A DNA stretch of 64,000 bases from Nitratidesulfovibrio sp. SRB-5. Lineage in GTDB: Bacteria > Desulfobacterota > Desulfovibrionia > Desulfovibrionales > Desulfovibrionaceae. Shown in pieces: positions 16,822 to 24,379 of this stretch. The DNA lies in contig NZ_JAIOTY010000002.1 of NCBI RefSeq assembly GCF_019931275.1, positions 1,514,631 through 1,578,630 of the forward strand. The letters run 5' to 3'. The position numbers were made by a program, and so were the translations under genes. The notes beneath the pieces are model-generated. The model was not told the DNA's origin. It made no database searches and saw only the letters and a program-made list of their open reading frames with translations. Numbering within the stretch: position 1 is the first letter of the stretch; each line of letters opens with the position of its first letter.

Positions 16822-18405
16822 ATGACCACCATTACCGACGACAAGCGCCTCCAGCCCTATCTCGGCACGCTCCAGAAGATCGTGTCCGACATGGGGCCGC
16901 AGCGACCGTTTCAGTCCACCCTGAAGTCGCTGCTCCGCACGCTGGCTGAAAACCATGACTTCCAGCGGCCGCACATCGTCATCTTCGACCCGGAGACCCG
17001 CACCCTCAAGCTCAGCCTGTCGCAGACGCCCACCAAGGCGGACCACGTGGAATACGAGCCGGGCGTGGGCGTGACGGGGCAGGTGTTCTCCACGGGCCAG
17101 CCGGTCATCGTGCCGCGCATCAAGGACCACCCGGCCTTCCTGAACAAGGCCTTTGGCCGTACCGACGAAGAGCAGGAAAACCTGGCCTTCATCTGCGTGC
17201 CGGTTCTGGGGCCCGCCGACGAACCCCGGCAGGGCCGCGAAGTCATCGGCACGCTGAGCGTGGACACCCCCTCGGTGTCCATGCCGCAGCTGGAATCGCA
17301 CTGCCGGTTCCTGGAGGTGGTGGCGGGCATGATCGCCAACCACGCCTCGTACCTGCAGGAGGAAATGGCCCGCCAGAAGCACCTGATGACCCAGGGCCTC
17401 ATCGTGGGCGACAGCAACGACATCGGGTTCACCCCGTCCAACGTGGTTGCCGCGTCCAAGGCCATGAGACTGGTGCTGAACCAGGCGGCCCAGGTTGGCC
17501 CCAGCCGCGCCACGGCGTTGCTGCGGGGCGAATCGGGCACCGGCAAGGAACTGCTGGCGGAAGCCATCCACCAGACCAGCCCCCGGCGCGAGATGCCCCT
17601 GATCAAGCTGAACTGCGCGGCGCTGCCCTCCGAACTGGTGGAAAGCGAGTTGTTCGGCTACCAGAAGGGCGCCTTCACCGGGGCGGTGCACACCAAGAAG
17701 GGCCTGTTCGAACTGGCCAACAAGGGCACCCTGTTCCTGGACGAAGTGGGCGAACTGTCGCCCAACGCCCAGGCCAAGGTGTTGCGCGCCATCCAGGAGC
17801 AGGAAATCCAGCGCCTGGGCAGCGAACAGACCATCACCGTGGACGTGCGCCTGATCTGCGCCACCCACCAGCCGCTGGAGGAGCTTGTCGAGCGGGGGTT
17901 GTTCCGCGAGGACCTGTACTACCGCATCAACGTGTTCCCCATCTTCATTCCGCCGCTGCGCGAGCGGCGCGAAGACATCCTGCCGCTGGCGGAACACTTC
18001 CTGCGCATCTATTCCGACGAATACGCGCGCAGCATCAAGCGCATCTCCACCCCGGCCATCGACCTGCTGACGCAGTACCACTGGCCCGGCAACATCCGCG
18101 AACTGAAGAACTGCATCGAACGCGCGGTGCTGGTGTGCGACGAACAGGTCATCCGCACCTACCACCTGCCGCCTTCGTTGCAGACTGCGGAATCCACCGC
18201 CACGGACACCAACCTCTCGTTCTGCGAGGCGGTGGCCAAGTTCGAGCAGGAACTGCTGGTGGACGCGCTGAAAAAGGCGCGCGGCAACATGTTGCAGGCC
18301 GCCCGCGACCTGCGCGTGAGCTACCGCATCGTCAACTACAAGGTGAAGAAGTACGGCATCGACGCCAAGAAGTTCGCCGTGGCCAAGGCGCGCGGCATGA
18401 AATAG
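16822..18405 (+). CDS. GAF-domain sigma-54-dependent transcriptional activator
   Basis: The 527-residue enhancer-binding protein has an N-terminal GAF domain (about 20-190), as in NifA-type activators. The AAA+ domain has GESGTGKE (Walker A, 236-243), the sigma-54 contact loop GAFTGA (283-288), GTLFLDEVGELS and FREDLYYRINVF. The C-terminal Fis-type helix-turn-helix is about 480-525. It probably senses a small molecule through GAF. It lies directly downstream of iorAB, but I find no -24/-12 promoter upstream of the cluster, so its target is unknown. Confidence 0.93.
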   Translation: MTTITDDKRLQPYLGTLQKIVSDMGPQRPFQSTLKSLLRTLAENHDFQRPHIVIFDPETRTLKLSLSQTPTKADHVEYEPGVGVTGQVFSTGQPVIVPRIKDHPAFLNKAFGRTDEEQENLAFICVPVLGPADEPRQGREVIGTLSVDTPSVSMPQLESHCRFLEVVAGMIANHASYLQEEMARQKHLMTQGLIVGDSNDIGFTPSNVVAASKAMRLVLNQAAQVGPSRATALLRGESGTGKELLAEAIHQTSPRREMPLIKLNCAALPSELVESELFGYQKGAFTGAVHTKKGLFELANKGTLFLDEVGELSPNAQAKVLRAIQEQEIQRLGSEQTITVDVRLICATHQPLEELVERGLFREDLYYRINVFPIFIPPLRERREDILPLAEHFLRIYSDEYARSIKRISTPAIDLLTQYHWPGNIRELKNCIERAVLVCDEQVIRTYHLPPSLQTAESTATDTNLSFCEAVAKFEQELLVDALKKARGNMLQAARDLRVSYRIVNYKVKKYGIDAKKFAVAKARGMK

Positions 18406-18435
18406 GCGCTGCCCGGCTGACGCACGCATTGATGC

Positions 18436-18470
18436 GACCGGCTTCCGGCAACGGGGGCCGGTCGTTTGCT
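18436..18470 (+). terminator. Terminator after the sigma-54 activator
   Basis: GACCGGC (18436-18442) pairs with GCCGGTC (18457-18463), followed by gtttgctttt. It closes the ior cluster. Confidence 0.65.
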
Positions 18471-18500
18471 TTTGGCGGTCGCGGCGAAGCAGGGTGAACC

Positions 18501-19442
18501 ATGGAAACAGCAATGAATATCCACGACATGCAACGCTGCATCGAGGACAATCTGGCTACACGGCTGGCCGCGCAAGTGCCCCTGCTGGGTGGCGGGGACG
18601 CAACCGACCACACAGACGGGGCGGCGGGCCGGGAGAACGGGCAGGGCACGCAGATGCAGCCGGAGTGCAGGCCTGACCTGCTGGACCGGTCGGACGTGCG
18701 CGCCGTGTACGCCGGGGTGGCCTCGGACACTTTCAACAAGGCCTTCGCGTATGGGGGCGGCCTGCCGCTGGCGGATACGGTGGCGGCGGTGCGGTCGTTT
18801 TTCGGTGGGCATGGCGCACCGTACACGTGGTGGCTGGGGCCGCTTTCCGGCGCTGGGGACGGGGCAGGGGAAGGGGAGGACATTCCCGCCGCGCTGGCGG
18901 CGCACGGCTTTGCCGCGGGCGAAGTGGAAACCGGCATGTACCTGCCGCTGGCGGATGCGGAACTGGAAGAGCCAGCACCAACGCCGGGGCTGGATATCCG
19001 TGTTGTCCATGATGCGGAGGGAGTGACGGATTTTGCCTCGGTGCTGGCCGCCAATTGGAATCCGCCCGACGGCGAGGTGTTGCGCTTCTACCGTTGCGCC
19101 GCCCCGGCCCTGTGCAGTCCCGGTTGCCCCGCAACACTGCTGGCGGCGTATCTGGACGGCCAACTGGCGGCGGCTGCGGAAGTGTACCGCACCGCGTCGG
19201 GATGCCTTGCGGCAGGGGACGCCGCGCACCTCGACGTGGCGGGCGTGTACAACGTGTGCACGCTGGAGGCCTTCCGGCGGCGTGGACTGGGCTCCGCCGT
19301 CACTCGCGCCGCCTTGCTGCACGCCCGGCAGGCGGGCTGCCGCCACGCTGTGTTGCAGGCCTCGGGCGAGGGGTACCGCGTCTATGCCCGGCTGGGCTTT
19401 CGCGACGTGGGGCGCTTCGTGGAGTGCGTGCCCGTGGATTGA
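18501..19442 (+). CDS. GNAT-family N-acetyltransferase
   Basis: The 313-residue protein has its acetyl-CoA-binding GNAT core near the C-terminus: VYNVCTLEAFRRRGLGSAV with the R-R-x-G-L-G pyrophosphate loop, then YARLGF before the end. The N-terminal half is less conserved and has a Gly/Asp-rich insertion near residues 115-125. A weak AGGG ribosome site precedes ATG 18501; ATG 18513 is an alternative. The substrate cannot be predicted. Confidence 0.82.
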   Translation: METAMNIHDMQRCIEDNLATRLAAQVPLLGGGDATDHTDGAAGRENGQGTQMQPECRPDLLDRSDVRAVYAGVASDTFNKAFAYGGGLPLADTVAAVRSFFGGHGAPYTWWLGPLSGAGDGAGEGEDIPAALAAHGFAAGEVETGMYLPLADAELEEPAPTPGLDIRVVHDAEGVTDFASVLAANWNPPDGEVLRFYRCAAPALCSPGCPATLLAAYLDGQLAAAAEVYRTASGCLAAGDAAHLDVAGVYNVCTLEAFRRRGLGSAVTRAALLHARQAGCRHAVLQASGEGYRVYARLGFRDVGRFVECVPVD

Positions 19443-19494
19443 GCGGTACGCATCCTGTGTGCGGCGGCGCGATGCCTTCGCGCCAGACAAATGA

Positions 19495-19540
19495 ACGACA
19501 AAAACGGGCGGGACCGCGCATGCTGCGCAATCCCGCCCGT
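19495..19540 (-). terminator. Terminator for the minus-strand small gene
   Basis: ACGGGCGGGA (19504-19513) pairs with TCCCGCCCGT (19531-19540). On the minus strand the stem is followed by ttttgtcgtt, as in a rho-independent terminator, 130 bases past the stop of the 98-residue gene. It may also stop GNAT transcripts from the other side. Confidence 0.7.
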
Positions 19541-19670
19541 TGCATTCCGATGATGCATGTCAGGTGCAGACCGGTATTGCCCGGGCTGTCCAGTCTGTCT
19601 TGTCTATCTTGTCCGGGCTGACCGGCTTGCCGGGGGTGTCGGTCCGTCCCGGCTGGCCGACCCGAGCGGC

Positions 19671-19967
19671 CTACGCCGTGGGATCCTCGTCCAGCCAGCC
19701 CTGCAAGGTCTCAATGATCTTGCGGGCCTGGTCGGCGCTGGAGATGTTGAACTTGGACTGGGCGCGGTATTCGCCGTTCATCTTCTTGTAGCGCTTTACC
19801 ACGTACTTGTCCGCGCCGTAGTCTTCGGTCTTGGGATCCCACTGCTGGTAGCGGAACAGGATGGTGGTCCATGCGCCCTTGGAGAGCACGGACTTGTCCA
19901 GTTCCTTGACCACAAGCTGGCCGTCTTCTTCGTAATTCACCGTCAATTCTTCAATGGTCGTGCTCAT
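19671..19967 (-). CDS. Small conserved acidic protein of unknown function
   Basis: The 98-residue soluble protein begins MSTTIEELTVNYEEDGQ and is rich in charged residues and aromatics (WTTILFRYQQWDP, YVVKRYKKMNGEYRAQSKF), ending with a helix KIIETLQGWLDED. It has no signal peptide or Cys. GC3-rich codons and a strong terminator support a real gene. The composition is ordered rather than low-complexity. I do not recognise a named family; it looks like a lineage-conserved protein. The leader holds a short hairpin (ccccgcaagggg near 19985-19997). Confidence 0.75.
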   Translation of the reverse strand: MSTTIEELTVNYEEDGQLVVKELDKSVLSKGAWTTILFRYQQWDPKTEDYGADKYVVKRYKKMNGEYRAQSKFNISSADQARKIIETLQGWLDEDPTA

Positions 19968-20118
19968 GGTCTGGTCCGTCTGCGCCCCGCAAGGGGCGGA
20001 AATGCGTTGTTCATATCAGGGCGCTCTGTATTAACGCCCTTTGCGTTCATTCGCGCGGCGCGAATTCCATTCTCCAGCAAGGAAGGCAAGACGCTCGCAT
20101 TCTTAGCGCGCCCAGGAT

Positions 20119-20276
20119 TTTTGTCCCCTGTCAAGGAAGGCGAGTTCGCCGCGATGGGAGCGTGCGCCAGCCGTTATGCGAGTGCGAAGCACGAGTATTA
20201 CGGATAGCGACCGCAGAGCGCTCTTTGGTACGTGACCGGAGCGGCGAACGAAGCCTAACACCGACAGGGGGCAAAA
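20119..20276. repeat. Nested 158-bp palindromic element
   Basis: The outer arms TTTTGTCCCCTGTC (20119-20132) and GACAGGGGGCAAAA (20263-20276) are inverted repeats with one mismatch. Inner arms GTTCGCCGC (20144-20152) and GCGGCGAAC (20241-20249) match perfectly, and an imperfect central hairpin lies around ccgttatgcgagtgcgaagc. The gap between korC and the 98-residue gene is otherwise empty. It could be a structured 3' RNA of the kor operon, a regulatory leader, or a small mobile element. Confidence 0.6.
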
Positions 20277-20291
20277 GGACGGGCGCGCCCC

Positions 20292-20915
20292 CTAGACGAT
20301 GATGTCGTCTTCAGAATGCGCCCCATTCTCCTCCGCCGCCGCCCAGATGCCGCCCGCATCGCCGAAGTTGCGCTGGGCCTGCTTCAGCCCCAGGGCAAAG
20401 GCCTTGGCGTTCACCTCGCGGATCTTGGCGGGCAGGTTGGCCTCCAGGCTCTTGCGCATCACCTTGGGGTCGGCAAAGGGCAGAAGGTGCGTCACCGCGC
20501 CCATGACCATGGTGTTGATGGTCATGGGGTTGCCGATCTGCTCCTTGGCCATCTGCGTGAACGGCAGCCCCAGGTACACGTTGGTGGGCGCATGCTTGAC
20601 CAGGGTGGTGTCCACCAGCAGGATGCCGGTCTTCTTCAGCAGCCGGTAGTAACTATTGCACGCCTCTGGGCTCAGGGCCACCAGCAGGTCCAGGTTTTCG
20701 GTCTTGGGGTAGCTGATGGGGCGCGAGCTGACAACCACGTCGGCGCGGCTGGAGCCGCCGCGCGCCTCAGGGCCGTAGCTCTGGGTCTGGGTGACGTAGT
20801 AGCCGTGGCCCAGCGCCAGCGCCGAGCCCAGCAGGCGGCCCAGGGTGATCAGCCCCTGCCCGCCCAGGCCCGAAAGGCGGATTTCGAAACGGTCTATGGG
20901 TTGCGGCGCCTTCAT
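20292..20915 (-). CDS. korC: 2-oxoacid:ferredoxin oxidoreductase gamma subunit
   Basis: The 207-residue subunit has the family start IRLSGLGGQGLITLGRLLGS and the motif TQSYGPEARGGSSRADVVVS. It is the last gene of a minus-strand korD-korA-korB-korC operon and overlaps korB by 4 bases. The likely substrate is 2-oxoglutarate, or possibly branched-chain 2-oxoacids; subunit sequence alone does not separate these. Confidence 0.92.
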   Translation of the reverse strand: MKAPQPIDRFEIRLSGLGGQGLITLGRLLGSALALGHGYYVTQTQSYGPEARGGSSRADVVVSSRPISYPKTENLDLLVALSPEACNSYYRLLKKTGILLVDTTLVKHAPTNVYLGLPFTQMAKEQIGNPMTINTMVMGAVTHLLPFADPKVMRKSLEANLPAKIREVNAKAFALGLKQAQRNFGDAGGIWAAAEENGAHSEDDIIV

Positions 20916-21745
20916 CGGTTCTGCCCCATGAGTTTGCGTTGCAGCTCGAAGTAGCGTTCCTCAAGGCCCGGCTCTTCCACGTCGCGGAACACCCCGATGG
21001 GGATGCGCCCGTCGGCGGGTTTCTGGTCCGGGTCCTTCAGGGTTTCCACCTTCACGGTGTTGGACTTCAGCCACTTGTACATGTCCACGGCGTTGCGGAA
21101 CTTGTTCTTGCGCCCGTACTGGGTGGGGCAGGGGCTGAACACTTCCACCACCGAAAAGCCGGGGTGCATGATGGCCGAGCTGATCAGCCTGTCCATCTGG
21201 ATGGCGTGGAACGAGGTGCCCCGCGCCACGTAGCTTGCGCCCGCAGCCTTGCACATGTCCATGATGTCGAAGGACTTTTCCAGCGACCCGAAGGGCGTGG
21301 TCATGGAAATGTCGCCCTGCGGCGTGGCGGACGAACACTGCCCGCCGGTCATGCCGTAGATGTGGTTGTTCAGGATCAGCGCGGTAACGCCGATGTTGCG
21401 CCGCGCGGCATGGATGAGGTGGTTGCCGCCGATGGACAGGGCGTCGCCGTCGCCCATGACGCAGATGACCTTCAGCTTGGGGTTGGCCATCTTGATGCCG
21501 GTGGCGAAGGTAAGCGCCCGGCCATGGGTGGTGTGCACGGTGTTGAAGTCCACGTACACGGCCATGCGGCCGGAACAGCCGATGCCCGCCACCAGCACCA
21601 CGTCGTCCTTGGGCAGGCCCAGTGCGTGCACGCTGCGGATCAGCGATCCCAGCACGATGCCGTGGCCGCAGCCCGCGCAGAACACGTGGGGGAACTTCTT
21701 GTTATGGCGCAGGTAGTCGTGGATGAGTTGGGTAACGTCCGCCAT
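20912..21745 (-). CDS. korB: 2-oxoacid:ferredoxin oxidoreductase beta subunit (TPP-binding)
   Basis: The 277-residue subunit binds thiamine diphosphate and a proximal iron-sulphur cluster. It shows FCAGCGHGIVLGSLIR, GIGCSGRM, the TPP/Mg motif GDGDALSIGGNH, LNNHIYGMTGGQ and CPTQYGRKN. It works with korA, korC and the ferredoxin korD. It lies 7 bases after korA and overlaps korC. Confidence 0.94.
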   Translation of the reverse strand: MADVTQLIHDYLRHNKKFPHVFCAGCGHGIVLGSLIRSVHALGLPKDDVVLVAGIGCSGRMAVYVDFNTVHTTHGRALTFATGIKMANPKLKVICVMGDGDALSIGGNHLIHAARRNIGVTALILNNHIYGMTGGQCSSATPQGDISMTTPFGSLEKSFDIMDMCKAAGASYVARGTSFHAIQMDRLISSAIMHPGFSVVEVFSPCPTQYGRKNKFRNAVDMYKWLKSNTVKVETLKDPDQKPADGRIPIGVFRDVEEPGLEERYFELQRKLMGQNR

Positions 21746-21752
21746 GGCCCAC

Positions 21753-22901
21753 CTACAGTATGGCTTTCAGGATTTCGGAGGGCGTGATGATCTGCCCGTC
21801 CACCCGGTTGATGGTGCGCACCTTGGTGCGGCCGTTGTTGACGCGCTTCACCTCGCGCGACATCTGCCCCATGTTCATTTCGGGCACCACCACGGTGTGG
21901 CAGCGGTGGGTCAGCTTTTCCACCGCAGGGCGCGGGAAGGGGAACAGCGTCTTCAGGGTGAGCAGCCCGGCCTTGGCCCCGCGTTCGCGGGCCTGTTCCA
22001 CGGCCAGATGGGCGGAACGCGCCACGCTGCCGTAGGCCACCACGGCCACTTCCGCGTCGTCCAGCATGTATTCGTCGGACATCTGGATGTCGCCGTAGTA
22101 CTGGTCGATCTTGCGGAACAGGCGCAGCATGGCGTCCTTCACTTCATCGGGGCGCTGGGTGGGGTAGCCCATGACGTCGTGGGTCAGCCCGGTGACGTGG
22201 GTGCGGTAGCCGGAGCCGATGGGCGCCATGGCGGGCACGCCACGCGCCGTGTCGGCATAGGGCTTGAACCATTCCGGCGGCACCGTGGGTTCCACGCGGG
22301 AAAGGATTTCCACCTCGTCCGGGTCGGGCACGGTGATCTTTTCGCGGGTATGGGCCGTCACCTCGTCCAGCAGCAGGATGACCGGGGTGCGGTACTTTTC
22401 GGCAAAGTTGAAGGCCGTCACGGTCATCTCCAGGCATTCCTGCACGTTGGAGGCGGACAGCACGATGATGGGGTGGTCGCCGTGGGTGCCCCAGCGGGCC
22501 ATCTGCACGTCGGCCTGGGCCGGGCTTGTGGGCAGGCCGGTGCTGGGGCCGCCGCGCATGACGTTGACCACCACCAGCGGCGCCTCGACCATGCAGGCGT
22601 AGCCGATGTGCTCCTGCATCAGGGCAAAGCCCGGGCCGGAGGTGGCCGTCATGGCCTTGCGGCCCGCCAGCGACGCGCCGATGGTGGCGCCCATGCTGGC
22701 GATTTCGTCTTCCATCTGGATGAACACGCCGTCTTCGATCAGGGGCAGGCGGTTGGCCATGACCTCCATGATCTCGGTGGACGGAGTGATGGGATAACCG
22801 GCGTAGAACGAGCACCCGGCCAGCAGTGCGCCTTCGGCCACCGCCTCGTTGCCGAGCGCGAACAGTTCGCGTCTCTTGCGTTTCTTGCGTTGCACCGCCA
22901 T
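21753..22901 (-). CDS. korA: 2-oxoacid:ferredoxin oxidoreductase alpha subunit
   Basis: The 382-residue subunit carries the pyrimidine-binding domain, with GCSFYAGYPITPSTEIME, EDEIASMGATIGAS, TSGPGFALMQEHIG and GGPSTGLPTSPAQADVQ. The frame is open further upstream, but start 22901 (MAVQRKKRKRRELFALGNE) gives the usual N-terminus, lies 4 bases after the korD stop and has a GAAGAG ribosome site. The extended frame would overlap korD. Confidence 0.94.
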   Translation of the reverse strand: MAVQRKKRKRRELFALGNEAVAEGALLAGCSFYAGYPITPSTEIMEVMANRLPLIEDGVFIQMEDEIASMGATIGASLAGRKAMTATSGPGFALMQEHIGYACMVEAPLVVVNVMRGGPSTGLPTSPAQADVQMARWGTHGDHPIIVLSASNVQECLEMTVTAFNFAEKYRTPVILLLDEVTAHTREKITVPDPDEVEILSRVEPTVPPEWFKPYADTARGVPAMAPIGSGYRTHVTGLTHDVMGYPTQRPDEVKDAMLRLFRKIDQYYGDIQMSDEYMLDDAEVAVVAYGSVARSAHLAVEQARERGAKAGLLTLKTLFPFPRPAVEKLTHRCHTVVVPEMNMGQMSREVKRVNNGRTKVRTINRVDGQIITPSEILKAIL

Positions 22902-22905
22902 GGCG

Positions 22906-23232
22906 TCACTCTTCGGGGTTGGGGTTCGGTTCGGGCGTGGGCTCGGGCGGAGAGGCTCGGCCATGTTCGGATTCGGGGTCGCTCCATCCGCTGCGGGGGT
23001 CCGGCTGGCCCGCACCGTTGCGGGTGCGCGGCTTGATGGCAATGGCGAAGTCCGGACAGTGCAGCTCGCAGAACCCGCAATTGATGCATTCGTCCTCGTG
23101 GGCCACCTCGGCCTTGCCGAAGGCGTTCAGCACAAGCACCTTGGCGGGGCAAAACGCCACGCACAGGCCGCAGCCCTTGCACCAGTCGGGGTATACGCAG
23201 ACGCGGGTCTGACCTTTTTGCTTCTTTGACAT
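22906..23232 (-). CDS. korD: Ferredoxin subunit of the 2-oxoacid oxidoreductase, 2x[4Fe-4S]
   Basis: The 108-residue protein has two complete cluster motifs: CKGCGLCVAFCP (Cys18, 21, 24, 28) and CINCGFCELHCP (Cys49, 52, 55, 59). It should carry electrons from the TPP site to soluble ferredoxin. The C-terminal 40 residues are Pro/Glu-rich and poorly ordered. It is the first gene of the kor operon. ATG 23232 is preferred; an in-frame GTG lies 6 bases upstream. Confidence 0.9.
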   Translation of the reverse strand: MSKKQKGQTRVCVYPDWCKGCGLCVAFCPAKVLVLNAFGKAEVAHEDECINCGFCELHCPDFAIAIKPRTRNGAGQPDPRSGWSDPESEHGRASPPEPTPEPNPNPEE

Positions 23233-23631
23233 GGGCACACCAGTGGTGGCTTTGGGTGCAACGGAGCAGGGCGTCCGTTCCGTGGTGGCCGGGCCGCGTG
23301 GGCCGGGATGATGCGAGCGGTGAGAGTGCCGCCCCTGCGCGCGTTTGGGCCATCAATAAACGCAACCACAGGTCACGGCAAGAAAAATTCGACAAGCTGC
23401 ACGGTTGTGCAAACAGTGGAAACATGCCGGGAGCATGGGGTGGTGAAGCGAGCTTCTTGCTTGATGCAGCAGGGGCGCGGTGTGCGGCCCGACGGGGCCC
23501 GATATGGCCAGCAGTGAACGGACGTGAATGAAGCTTGGCAGGGGCGGCGCAATGGGCACGAAGCCCAACGCGAGGCTGCCGGGCCGGGGCGGGCGTGGTT
23601 CCCGGCGGTACGACGGATCGGGCGGTGGCAT

Positions 23632-23662
23632 GAGAAACGGCGGCCCCTGCGGGAGCCGCCGA
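23632..23662 (-). terminator. Terminator for the 77-residue protein gene
   Basis: On the minus strand GGCGGCTCCC pairs with GGGGCCGCC around a short loop and is followed by gtttctc. It lies about 100 bases past the stop at 23762. Confidence 0.55.
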
Positions 23663-23715
23663 TGTGTTCGTCATGTCAGCCGATGAAAGCTCCATGATGC
23701 GCATTTGCCCGTCTG

Positions 23716-23748
23716 CATCAGCTTGGCATCAGCTTGGCATCAGCCTGG
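23716..23748. repeat. 11-bp tandem repeat, three copies
   Basis: The unit catcagcttgg occurs at 23716 and 23727, with a one-mismatch copy at 23738. It lies immediately after the stop of the small gene. Confidence 0.8.
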
Positions 23749-23761
23749 CGCCAGATTGCCG

Positions 23762-23995
23762 TCAGATGGACCAGCTTGCGATCAGCCCCCGGATCACTTC
23801 CGGGGCAACGCCGCGTTGCGATGCGGTCATGACCTTGGTGGGGTACTGTTCCGCCACCTGCAACGAACGCATGTACAGGGCGATGATTTCGTCCGTCACC
23901 TGAAGGCGCATGCCGGAACGTACCTGTTGGCCCAGCACCATTTCCAGTATCTTGCGCCCGGAAAAGGTGGAGATGTCGGAATAGATGTACGCCAT
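23762..23995 (-). CDS. Small conserved protein of unknown function (77 aa)
   Basis: The start at 23995 (MAYIYSDISTFSGRKILEMV) has a strong AAGGGGGTG ribosome site; the frame extends upstream without one. The 77-residue product is mostly helical with no signal peptide, Cys or membrane segment. It contains DEIIALYMRSLQVAEQYP and ends PEVIRGLIASWSI. I recognise no family. It has its own terminator, which supports expression as a single gene. Confidence 0.7.
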   Translation of the reverse strand: MAYIYSDISTFSGRKILEMVLGQQVRSGMRLQVTDEIIALYMRSLQVAEQYPTKVMTASQRGVAPEVIRGLIASWSI

Positions 23996-24379
23996 GGCGC
24001 ACCCCCTTTTGGCACGAAGGCCATCGCGGCATGGCTGCGTCCCCCGCAATCGTCCGGAATGCGGGTGGGGACGGCGTCATGTCGCCTGTTCGGGGCTGCC
24101 GGTCCGTGGCTGCCTGTGATGCCGGATGGCGGGCGGGTGGAGCGTGCCGTTCCGCTGCCTTCCATATTCTGACAGATAGCCGCAAGGCGGGCGTCTGGCA
24201 AGGGCGCCACCGCGAAATGCCGCCCCGGGGAATGATTATCCGGGGTGGGCGGGGGCGGCAGGGGGGCTGATTGATGCCCCCCGGAATGTCGGAATGCCGG
24301 AGTGCCGAGGTGCCGCCCGGTGCGTCAGGCGGTCCGTATGAATCAGGCGTGCCCGCTACATCAGACGTGCCCGGCTCCG
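23996..24379. other. Intergenic region, no gene seen
   Basis: This 384-bp spacer separates two minus-strand genes. It contains short runs of gtgcc/cggaatg repeats near 24284-24312 but no recognisable signal. Confidence 0.5.

Larger units (their letters stand above)
23233..23761. other. Intergenic region upstream of korD
   Basis: No gene is supported. It should contain the kor operon promoter, but I find no clear -35/-10 pair or sigma-54 site by eye. A minus-strand terminator (23632-23662) and 11-bp repeats (23716-23748) belong to the next gene's 3' side. Confidence 0.5.

Noticed and set aside
22902-23042. Upstream extension of korA to 23042
   Set aside because: It overlaps most of the korD tail and reads as low-complexity Pro/Arg. 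The ATG at 22901 gives the family N-terminus.
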